A DNA stretch of 64,000 nt, taken from Hyphomonadaceae bacterium. GTDB lineage: Bacteria; Pseudomonadota; Alphaproteobacteria; Caulobacterales; Aquidulcibacteraceae. The stretch spans positions 1 to 64,000 of the forward strand of contig JACMMP010000010.1 of assembly GCA_014378995.1 (NCBI GenBank). The letters run 5' to 3'. The notes below the pieces were generated by a model. That model was not told where the DNA came from and did no database searches. It saw only the letters and a list, made by a program, of their open reading frames with translations. Below are positions 58,422-64,000 of the stretch, piece by piece (the stretch's first letter is position 1; every line of letters starts with the position of its first letter). Position numbers and translations under genes: made by a program.

Positions 58422-59377
58422 TCGTCTGGCTCGTCGCCGCCGCGCTGGCGGCGGCGCTTGCAATTTGGGCGCTGGCGGCGAACGCACGCAGCTACACGCG
58501 CAAAGTCGAAGCACGATTTCCCCCGCTTGGACGCTTTATCGAAGCCGAAGGCGCGCGCATCCACCTGCGCGAAGCGGGGCCTGAACACGGCCCGCATCTG
58601 CTTCTCATTCATGGCGCGAGTGCAAACCTGATCGAGCTGTGGGGGCCGTTGGCGGAGGAGTTTTCGCCGCTTCACCGCGTCATCGCTTACGACCGCCCCG
58701 GCATGGGCCATTCCATGCGCCCGCGCCGCAACGCGCACACGATGGCCTCGCAAGCGCGCGTCGCGGCGCGCGTGCTCGAGCAAACCGGCGGCGCAGCGCT
58801 CGTCGTCGCGCATTCGCTGGGCGCCGGCATTGCACTCCGCCTCGCGCTCGATCATCCACATCTCGTCACCGGTCTCGTGCTCGTCGCGCCGGCGAGCCAT
58901 CCCTATCCCGGTAAGCCCGCTTGGTGGGCGCGCCTCTCCGCTGCGCCGATTATTGGCGATCTCTTCAACCTGCTCATCCCCTGGCTTGGCCCGATGCGCA
59001 GCGCCGCCGCCGTCGCCAACAATTTCTGGCCGCAGCCCGTGCCTGTGAGTTACCTCGACGCCGCCGCCGTGCCGCTCATCTTCCGGCCGCGCGCATTTCG
59101 GGCGAGCGCTTGCGATGTTGTCGCGAGCAATGCCGAGTTCGCCGCGCAACAGCCGCGTTACGGCGACTTACTCACACCCGCAATCATCATCACGGCGGAG
59201 AAGGACCGCATCGTCAGCCCAAAGCGCCACGCCCGCGCGCTTGCCGCCGATCTCCCTGCCGCCGAACTGGTGATCGCGCCGGACGCCGGGCATATGCCGC
59301 ACCGGCTGAGGACAGATCTCGTCATCGCCGCGATTCGGCGTGTCAACGAGCTGACGTCAGCGCCAGCCGCGAGCTAA
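58418..59377 (+). CDS. Alpha/beta hydrolase with N-terminal membrane anchor
   Basis: 319 residues. The N-terminal helix ([20 protein letters not shown]) is a signal anchor. [18 protein letters not shown] is the oxyanion region, [12 protein letters not shown] follows, the nucleophile is in [18 protein letters not shown], the acid in [11 protein letters not shown] and the His in [11 protein letters not shown]. The position of the nucleophile elbow is standard. The substrate is unknown; it starts within the stop of the TPR lipoprotein gene, so the two may act together at the envelope. Confidence 0.87.
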   Translation: MIVWLVAAALAAALAIWALAANARSYTRKVEARFPPLGRFIEAEGARIHLREAGPEHGPHLLLIHGASANLIELWGPLAEEFSPLHRVIAYDRPGMGHSMRPRRNAHTMASQARVAARVLEQTGGAALVVAHSLGAGIALRLALDHPHLVTGLVLVAPASHPYPGKPAWWARLSAAPIIGDLFNLLIPWLGPMRSAAAVANNFWPQPVPVSYLDAAAVPLIFRPRAFRASACDVVASNAEFAAQQPRYGDLLTPAIIITAEKDRIVSPKRHARALAADLPAAELVIAPDAGHMPHRLRTDLVIAAIRRVNELTSAPAAS

Positions 59378-59418
59378 CCTTTCTCAACGATTCGATTCTC
59401 GAAACGATTGAGGAAGAT

Positions 59419-59706
59419 ATGGCGATGCCGGATTTTGGTGGGACGGACACGATCGTCGCGACGCAATCGCTGACGCAAACCGCGCAGGAAAAACTGCGTC
59501 AACTCGTGGCCCGCATCGAGCGGCTCGAGGAAGAGAAAAAGTCGATCTCCGACGACATCAAGGAAAGCTACGCCGAAGCCAAGGCGTTGGGCTTCGACAG
59601 CAAGGTGCTCCGCCAAGTCGTGCGTCTGCGCAAACAGGACCGCCAAGAGCGCGAAGAGCAGGACCAGATCCGCGAGCTCTATCTGCACGCGCTGGGCGAG
59701 ATCTAA
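59419..59706 (+). CDS. gapR: GapR-type nucleoid-associated protein (DUF2312)
   Basis: 95 residues from ATG 59419 with GAGGA four bases upstream. [53 protein letters not shown] and [19 protein letters not shown] match the DUF2312 consensus along its whole length. In Caulobacter GapR clamps overtwisted AT-rich DNA ahead of polymerases and is needed for normal replication and division. An upstream open frame is the shadow of the hydrolase gene. A palindromic repeat lies 18 bases beyond the stop. Confidence 0.95.
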   Translation: MAMPDFGGTDTIVATQSLTQTAQEKLRQLVARIERLEEEKKSISDDIKESYAEAKALGFDSKVLRQVVRLRKQDRQEREEQDQIRELYLHALGEI

Positions 59707-59724
59707 AGCGGATTTATAAAGCAT

Positions 59725-59827
59725 CCGTCATCCCGGACGCGCGAACCGCGATCCGGGACCCAGGGGCCACCGGCACGTCGCTTGCCCTGGGTCCAGGGTT
59801 CTCGCTGTGCGAGCCCCGGGATGACGG
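59725..59827. repeat. Palindromic repeat, GTCATCCCGG type (copy 3)
   Basis: Terminal 12-bp inverted repeats CCGTCATCCCGG (59725-59736) and CCGGGATGACGG (59816-59827). The nested arms GGGACCCAGGG and CCCTGGGTCC lie inside. It sits just behind gapR, like copies 1 and 2, which also follow gene ends. Confidence 0.85.
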
Positions 59828-59857
59828 AAGTTGTTGTTGCCGCTAACGTAGGCAGCA

Positions 59858-60223
59858 ATGCCCCGCGACGTCGATCCCAAGCAGACGCGTAAGGCGCTGC
59901 GCATCGTGCGCAAGCTCGCCGCGAAAAGCGCCGCGCCCGAGACGATCGATCCCGAAACTGGCGAAGTGAAACCGGGCGAAGGCACGGTCGATTACTCGCT
60001 GTGGGAAAACGAGTTTCTCACCGAGGTCGATAAACGCCTCGAAAAATACGGCTCCGCCTTCAACGATCTTGGCAAAGGCCGCAAAGAGGACGCGTTGTCC
60101 AATCTGCAAACCGTGAAGCTAAAAGAGATCGCCGCCAAAGCGCGCGGCAAAAAGCGCAAAGGCTTCACCACCAAGAAGCCGCTTGGCTGGAAGAACCGCC
60201 CGCCCCGTGCAGAACGCGACTAG
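59858..60223 (+). CDS. Conserved hypothetical, Lys-rich basic protein
   Basis: 121 residues. The N-terminal DPKQTRKALRIVRKLAAKSAAPETIDPETGEVK, a central acidic SLWENEFLTEVDKRLEKYGSAFND and a basic tail (KARGKKRKGFTTKKPLGW) are visible. The charged, membrane-free sequence and the neighbour gapR suggest a nucleic-acid-associated role, which is only an inference. No family name is known to me. Confidence 0.65.
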   Translation: MPRDVDPKQTRKALRIVRKLAAKSAAPETIDPETGEVKPGEGTVDYSLWENEFLTEVDKRLEKYGSAFNDLGKGRKEDALSNLQTVKLKEIAAKARGKKRKGFTTKKPLGWKNRPPRAERD

Positions 60224-60232
60224 TGCTTGACT

Positions 60233-60280
60233 AACTCATAGCCGTGTAGCTATACGTTAACTCATAGCCCTAAGGCTATG
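60233..60280. promoter_or_regulatory. Tandem operators before the ArsR gene
   Basis: AACTCATAGCC occurs at 60233 and again at 60259, 26 bases apart. Each begins an inverted repeat: CATAGC-CGTGTA-GCTAT (60237-60253) and the perfect CATAGCC-CTAA-GGCTATG (60263-60280). The second ends nine bases before the ArsR ATG. Autoregulation is very likely. Confidence 0.75.
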
Positions 60281-60289
60281 GATTAAGCC

Positions 60290-60613
60290 ATGTCCGCCGC
60301 GCACGATGAACTTTTCCGAACGCTCGCCGATCCAACGCGGCGCGCCATCTTCGAGCGGCTTTGCCGCGAGGGCGAAAAGACGGTTGGCGCACTCACTGAG
60401 CGCGCCGGTGTTTCCCAGCCCGTGGTCTCCAAGCACCTCGGCGTGCTGAAGCAAGCGGGCCTTGTGCGCGACCGTCACGAAGGGCGGCACACGCATTATA
60501 GCGCCCAGCTCAGCGCACTGGCGCCGCTGATCGATTGGACAAGCAAAATGACTGGCTTCTGGGAAAGCCGCTTCGACGCGCTCGAAGATTTGCTGAAAAG
60601 GATGGATCAATGA
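60290..60613 (+). CDS. ArsR-family repressor
   Basis: 107 residues. FRTLADPTRRAIFERLCREGEKTVGALTERAGVSQPVVSKHLGVLKQAGLVRDRHEGRHTHYSA (in pieces) is a complete winged helix with no metal-binding cysteines. It belongs to the subgroup paired with START/AHSA1-type proteins. There is no good ribosome binding site, so it may start from a leaderless or short-leader transcript beginning inside the operators. The stop overlaps the SRPBCC gene start (ATGA). Confidence 0.93.
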   Translation: MSAAHDELFRTLADPTRRAIFERLCREGEKTVGALTERAGVSQPVVSKHLGVLKQAGLVRDRHEGRHTHYSAQLSALAPLIDWTSKMTGFWESRFDALEDLLKRMDQ

Positions 60614-61029
60614 CCGAAACCCGCTCCGTCGTTGTCGAACGCGAGATCGCGTATCCGCCGGAAAAACTCTGGCGCGCGCTGACGCAGCCGCATTTGATCG
60701 CGGACTGGCTGATGAAGAACGATTTTGCGCCGAACGTCGGCCATCGCTTCAAGCTGAGCGGCGATTGGGGCGGCGTGTTGGATTGCGAAGTGCTCGAGGT
60801 CGAGCCCAACAAGACGCTCTCCTATACCTGGAATTACGAGCACGAGGATGCGGCGTACGCGCTGCAAAGCGTGGTGACATTCACGCTGACGCCAACGAGC
60901 GCCGGCACGCATCTGCGCATGGAGCAATCGGGCTTCCGTCCGGATCAGAAGCAAGCCTTCGGCGGCGCGCATGCCGGCTGGAAGCAATTCTTCGACAAGC
61001 TAGACGGTGTCCTGGCGCGCGTTTCCTGA
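60610..61029 (+). CDS. SRPBCC/AHSA1-like START-fold protein
   Basis: 139 residues from ATG 60610. REIAYPPEKLWRALTQPHLIADWLMKNDF, VGHRFKLSGDWGGVLDCEVLEVEPNKTLSYTW and GAHAGWKQFFDKLDGVL are the Aha1-like lipid or small-ligand cavity protein pattern. It is co-operonic with ArsR, a widespread pairing in which the START protein probably binds a hydrophobic ligand. Confidence 0.92.
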   Translation: MTETRSVVVEREIAYPPEKLWRALTQPHLIADWLMKNDFAPNVGHRFKLSGDWGGVLDCEVLEVEPNKTLSYTWNYEHEDAAYALQSVVTFTLTPTSAGTHLRMEQSGFRPDQKQAFGGAHAGWKQFFDKLDGVLARVS

Positions 61030-61038
61030 GGAGGTCAC

Positions 61039-61251
61039 ATGAACATTTGGATTCGCCAGTTCCACCGCTGGACGTCGATCGCCTTCACGCTGACGGTCAT
61101 CATCACCTTCATTGCACTGGCGCAGAAGGAGCCGATCGTCTGGGTATCGTACGTGCCACTGCTTCCGCTCTTCTTGCTGTTGCTGACCGGGCTATATCTG
61201 TTCGTGCTACCCTACATAGCTAAGGGGCGTCGCACTGGCGCGACGGAGTAA
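61039..61251 (+). CDS. Small two-helix membrane protein
   Basis: 70 residues; GAGGAGGT precedes ATG 61039 with close spacing. Helices at about residues 10-28 (WTSIAFTLTVIITFIALAQ) and 36-58 (VSYVPLLPLFLLLLTGLYLFVL) are joined by a short loop, with a basic C-terminus (KGRRTG). It is the third gene of the ArsR operon. No family name is known to me. Confidence 0.8.
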   Translation: MNIWIRQFHRWTSIAFTLTVIITFIALAQKEPIVWVSYVPLLPLFLLLLTGLYLFVLPYIAKGRRTGATE

Positions 61252-61255
61252 GCAA

Positions 61256-61729
61256 ATGGCGAAGAAGGCGAAGGTCGCCAAGAAGACAGCCGCGAAGCCG
61301 AGCAAAGCGCCGGCAACGAAGGGCGCGAAACCGAAGCTGCTCTCCGGTGGCAATCCCCAGATCGCCAAGGCTTACGGCGACGCGCCGGTGCAGGCATACA
61401 TCGCGGCGATGCCGGACTGGAAAAGCGATATCGGCGCCCGCATCGACGCGATCATCACGCGCACCGTGCCGCGCGTGCGCAAAGCGGTGAAATGGAATTC
61501 GCCGATGTATGGCATGTCAGACAATGTCTGGTTCATGAGCTTCCACGTCTTCACGCGCTACGTGAAAGTGGCGTTCTTCCGCGGCGCCGCGCTACGGCCC
61601 GTGCCGCCCGGCACATCCAAGCAGAAGGACGTGCGCTATCTCGACATCCATGAGGACGACGAGATCGACGAGGCGCAGATCGCCGCGTGGGTAAAGCAGG
61701 CAAGCAAACTGCCTGGCGAGAAGATGTGA
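61256..61729 (+). CDS. DUF1801 domain-containing protein
   Basis: 157 residues. A Lys/Ala-rich N-terminal extension of about 30 residues (KKAKVAKKTAAKPSKAPATK) precedes the YdhG-like domain: VQAYIAAMPDWKSDIGARIDAIITR, AVKWNSPMYGMSDNVWFMSF and VKVAFFRGAALRP. The fold is related to iron-chaperone-like YdhG/frataxin-type proteins. The extension resembles histone H1-like tails and may contact nucleic acid. It is the last gene of the ArsR-START operon. Confidence 0.85.
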   Translation: MAKKAKVAKKTAAKPSKAPATKGAKPKLLSGGNPQIAKAYGDAPVQAYIAAMPDWKSDIGARIDAIITRTVPRVRKAVKWNSPMYGMSDNVWFMSFHVFTRYVKVAFFRGAALRPVPPGTSKQKDVRYLDIHEDDEIDEAQIAAWVKQASKLPGEKM

Positions 61730-61790
61730 GCGGGCGCGATGAAGTTGACGCCGGCCAAACGGCCCGGCGCCAGCGTCATTGCGTATCGCC

Positions 61791-63290
61791 TCACCCTTCA
61801 GCGACCGCTTTCTCTTCCAGCCCATATTCGCGCAGCTTGCGATAGAGCGTGGAGCGGCCGATGCCCAAGCGGCGGGCAACTTCCGACATGTGTCCGGCGT
61901 AGTGATCGATCGCGAGTTCGATGAGATCGCGTTCGATCTGTTCGAGTTGGCGCAGGTGACCTTCGCCATCGAACACCGCAACTGGCGCCATCGGCGTCGC
62001 CGCGGCCTCGGCAACGGCTTGCGTGAACACCGCATGCGCCGCCGTTACGTGATGATCGTTGGCCGGAACCGAGTAGACTTCCGCAGGCAACGCATCATTG
62101 GCGGCGACGATTGGCTTGCCGCCTGAAATTTGCGGGAAGTCTTCCGGCTGCAAGAGATCGCCCTCGCACAGGATCACGGCGCGAAAGATACTGTTTTCAA
62201 GCTGGCGCACGTTGCCGGGCCAATCGTGATCCATCAGCATCCGCATCGCACTTTGCGAAGCGCCGCGCACGTTACGGCCTTCTTCAGCGTTGAAACGCGC
62301 GACGAAACGCTGAACCAGGGTGGGCAAATCTTCCTTGCGCTCGCGCAGCGGCGGCGCTTCGATGGGGAAGACGTTGAGGCGATAGTAAAGGTCTTCGCGG
62401 AAGCGGCTATCGGCGACGAGCTTGGCCAAATCCTTGTTCGTGGCGCTGATGATCCGGACATCGACCTTCACCGGGCGCTTGCCGCCAACTGGATCGACTT
62501 CGCCTTCTTGCAGCACGCGCAGCAGCTTCACCTGCATGTCGAGCGGCAGTTCGCCGACTTCATCGAGAAAGAGCGTGCCGCCGTGAGCTTCGACAAACTT
62601 TCCGGCGTGATTGTCGGTCGCGCCCGTGAAGCTGCCCTTGGCGTGCCCAAACAGAATGCTTTCGACCAGATTTTCCGGGATCGCGCCGCAATTAACCGTC
62701 ACGAACGGACGGCCTGCGCGCTCGGAAGCGCCCTGAATCGCACGCGCCAGCAATTCCTTGCCGACGCCGCTTTCGCCGGTGATCAACACCGGAATGTTCG
62801 AGCCCGCCGCGCGCTTGCCCATGCGCACCACCGGCGCCATCACCGGCGCATTGGCGACCATGTCGTCAAAGCCCATCTGCCCGGTCACGCGCTTCTTCAT
62901 GCGCACGACTTCGGTTTTTAAATTGGACATTTCAAGCGCGTTGCGGATCGACACCATGATCCGCTCGGGCGAGGCCGGCTTCACGAAGAAATCCGTCGCG
63001 CCCGCTTGCATGGCTTGCACCACCGTATCGATGCCGCCCGACGCGGTGAGCACGATGCACGGCAGATCGCCGCGGCGCATGCGAATTTCTTTCAGCGCTT
63101 CTTGGCCGCTCAGGCCCGGCATGACGAGATCCAAGAGCACGATGTCGATATCGGCGTGCTTATCGACGGCCTCGACTGCTTGGGCGCCGTTTTCAGCCGC
63201 GCGTGTCAGGAAACCGTTGCGCTCTACGGCCGCCTGCAACAGGCGGCGCTGCGCCGGATCGTCATCGACGATCAGGATCGTCTTGCCCAT
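61791..63290 (-). CDS. NtrC-type response regulator, sigma-54 activator family
   Basis: 499 residues from ATG 63290; upstream frame extension lacks support. The receiver domain has ILIVDDDPAQRRL, the acceptor Asp in IVLLDLVMPG and Lys in FFVKPASPE. The AAA+ domain has Walker A GESGVGKE, the sigma-54 contact loop KGSFTGATD (GSFTGA instead of GAFTGA) and Walker B GGTLFLDEVGELP. The Fis-type helix-turn-helix is at the end (MSEVARRLGIGRSTLYRKLREYG). No histidine kinase is adjacent. An 80-residue Ala/Pro-rich linker (EVYSVPANDHHV) separates the AAA+ and Fis domains. Confidence 0.93.
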   Translation of the reverse strand: MGKTILIVDDDPAQRRLLQAAVERNGFLTRAAENGAQAVEAVDKHADIDIVLLDLVMPGLSGQEALKEIRMRRGDLPCIVLTASGGIDTVVQAMQAGATDFFVKPASPERIMVSIRNALEMSNLKTEVVRMKKRVTGQMGFDDMVANAPVMAPVVRMGKRAAGSNIPVLITGESGVGKELLARAIQGASERAGRPFVTVNCGAIPENLVESILFGHAKGSFTGATDNHAGKFVEAHGGTLFLDEVGELPLDMQVKLLRVLQEGEVDPVGGKRPVKVDVRIISATNKDLAKLVADSRFREDLYYRLNVFPIEAPPLRERKEDLPTLVQRFVARFNAEEGRNVRGASQSAMRMLMDHDWPGNVRQLENSIFRAVILCEGDLLQPEDFPQISGGKPIVAANDALPAEVYSVPANDHHVTAAHAVFTQAVAEAAATPMAPVAVFDGEGHLRQLEQIERDLIELAIDHYAGHMSEVARRLGIGRSTLYRKLREYGLEEKAVAEG

Positions 63291-63458
63291 GTAAAACCCA
63301 CCATGTTTTCGACGCGTTTCTCTGACGGAAACGCTGTTCGTTGGCGGGACCATAAGCATGGGAAGTTCAGGTCGCGTTAAAATGGCACACCGAAACGCGA
63401 TTTCCGTAAGCAAATGTACGCACTAGATAAACACCGTGTTCACCACATCCCTCCCCGC

Positions 63459-64000
63459 ATGACCGAACCGCGCGATCCTGAGCGCAACCGCATCACAGCC
63501 CGCATCGGGCGCGTGGCGAGCGTGGGCGCCAATATTTCTGGCGCTGTTGGCGCGCGCATGATGGGCGCGGATCAACCGGCGCTGGCGCGCGCGGTGCGCC
63601 AGGCGCTTGGGCGCTCCAAAGGCCCGTTGATGAAAGTGGCGCAGCTGCTTTCGACCATCCCCGACCTGTTGCCGCCAGCGTACGCCGAAGAGTTTCGCAA
63701 ATTGCAGGCGCACGCGCCGGCGATGGGCTGGCCGTTCGTGCAGCGCCGCATGCGCGCCGAACTTGGTCACGATTGGGAAACCAAGTTCGAGAGCTTCGAG
63801 CGTGAGGCGGCCGCCGCCGCCTCGCTCGGCCAAGTGCACCGCGCCATCGCACACGACGGCCGCGCCCTCGCCTGCAAGCTGCAATATCCTGATATGGCCA
63901 GCGCCGTCGAAGCCGACCTCGGGCAACTCAAGACGTTGCTCAGTTTGTTTAAAAACATGGACGGTTCAATCGATTCTTCCGAAGCGGTCCTCGAAGTCGG
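63459..64000 (+). CDS. ABC1/UbiB-family atypical kinase, N-terminal part
   Basis: About 180 residues are visible before the right edge. ATG 63459 opens MTEPRDPERNRITARIGRVA. GPLMKVAQLLSTIPDLLPPAYAEEF corresponds to the KxGQ motif of the family (here KVAQ), and AAAAASLGQVHRA is the Ala-rich loop. ALACKLQYPDM carries the invariant Lys of motif I. These UbiB/ADCK proteins support ubiquinone synthesis or other lipid functions; the KVAQ variant differs from the classic KxGQ. Confidence 0.85.
   Translation, partial: MTEPRDPERNRITARIGRVASVGANISGAVGARMMGADQPALARAVRQALGRSKGPLMKVAQLLSTIPDLLPPAYAEEFRKLQAHAPAMGWPFVQRRMRAELGHDWETKFESFEREAAAAASLGQVHRAIAHDGRALACKLQYPDMASAVEADLGQLKTLLSLFKNMDGSIDSSEAVLEV

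Noticed and set aside
63384-63400. TGGCACACC-like sequence upstream of the NtrC-type regulator, considered as a sigma-54 promoter
   Set aside because: The -12 element TTGC is missing at the required distance and the orientation points away from the regulator gene.

Overview
The window is GC-rich, densely packed chromosomal DNA from an alphaproteobacterium. Family content points to the Caulobacterales/Hyphomonadaceae side: a GapR-type DUF2312 protein, a TIGR02186/Alph_Pro_TM protein beside a TauE/SafE transporter, a YbjN-proC pair with UbiK close by, a PetRS-like two-component pair beside ilvE, and a ligase-associated Lhr helicase with PdeM. The lineage call is an inference from gene families, not from a marker-gene comparison. 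I see no rRNA or tRNA gene, CRISPR array, transposase or prophage. The repeats are small palindromic elements of two families.

Layout. 1-3.3 kb: end of a secreted protein, then etfB-etfA and a 3-hydroxyacyl-CoA dehydrogenase (electron transfer and beta-oxidation/butanoyl metabolism). 3.4-7.1 kb: a tiny membrane protein, a DUF938 methyltransferase-like protein and a chain of membrane proteins (TauE/SafE, Alph_Pro_TM, DUF3429), several coupled through GTGA overlaps. 7.1-12.5 kb: pdeM and an Lhr-type helicase separated by a periplasmic alkylsulfatase; the helicase gene carries an in-frame palindromic repeat. 12.7-15 kb: two uncharacterised genes and a response regulator with Glu in place of the phospho-acceptor Asp. 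15-19.9 kb: TetR-esterase-MFS facing two hotdog thioesterases, a 30-residue membrane protein and a larger membrane protein. 20-23.3 kb: ilvE and a PetRS-like pair. 23.3-28.5 kb: an OmpA-like protein, a TIR/transmembrane/propeller-like protein, a divergent Hsp70-like ATPase and a 2OG-Fe(II) oxygenase. 28.5-33.3 kb: small enzymes, a TetR-cupin operon, and an HDO-fold putative di-iron enzyme with a methyltransferase, preceded by a possible 18-residue peptide gene and facing an ATP-grasp-like protein. 33.5-39.4 kb: proC, YbjN, ubiK, lgt, a MidA-like methyltransferase, pgeF and prs. 39.3-42.3 kb: an ArsR-controlled desaturase, a second TIR-like protein and a lipoprotein hydrolase. 42.4-53.5 kb: rplY-pth-ychF, transporters, a two-lobed retropepsin-like protein, dienelactone hydrolase, a gutted flavoprotein remnant, an inositol monophosphatase-type enzyme, a WecG-type glycosyltransferase, mnmC and a small lipoprotein. 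53.6-64 kb: motA, an MFS transporter, a lytic transglycosylase, type B L36, gapR, an ArsR-START-type operon with twin operators, a sigma-54 activator-type regulator and the start of an ABC1/UbiB-family kinase.

How the genome is put together. Many same-strand neighbours overlap by 1 or 4 bases (ATGA, GTGA, TTGA), which implies translational coupling and frequent GTG/TTG starts. Six of 13 convergent junctions end in exactly the same 4-base YTAR overlap of stop codons.

The least ordinary items are: an MFS gene that seems to start at CTG directly after the in-frame stop of the upstream esterase; the HDO locus with a possible Cys-terminated peptide; the TIR/Hsp70-like/OmpA-like locus; a repeat inserted in frame inside the helicase; a flavoprotein that has lost about two thirds of its middle; and several very small membrane proteins with good ribosome binding sites.
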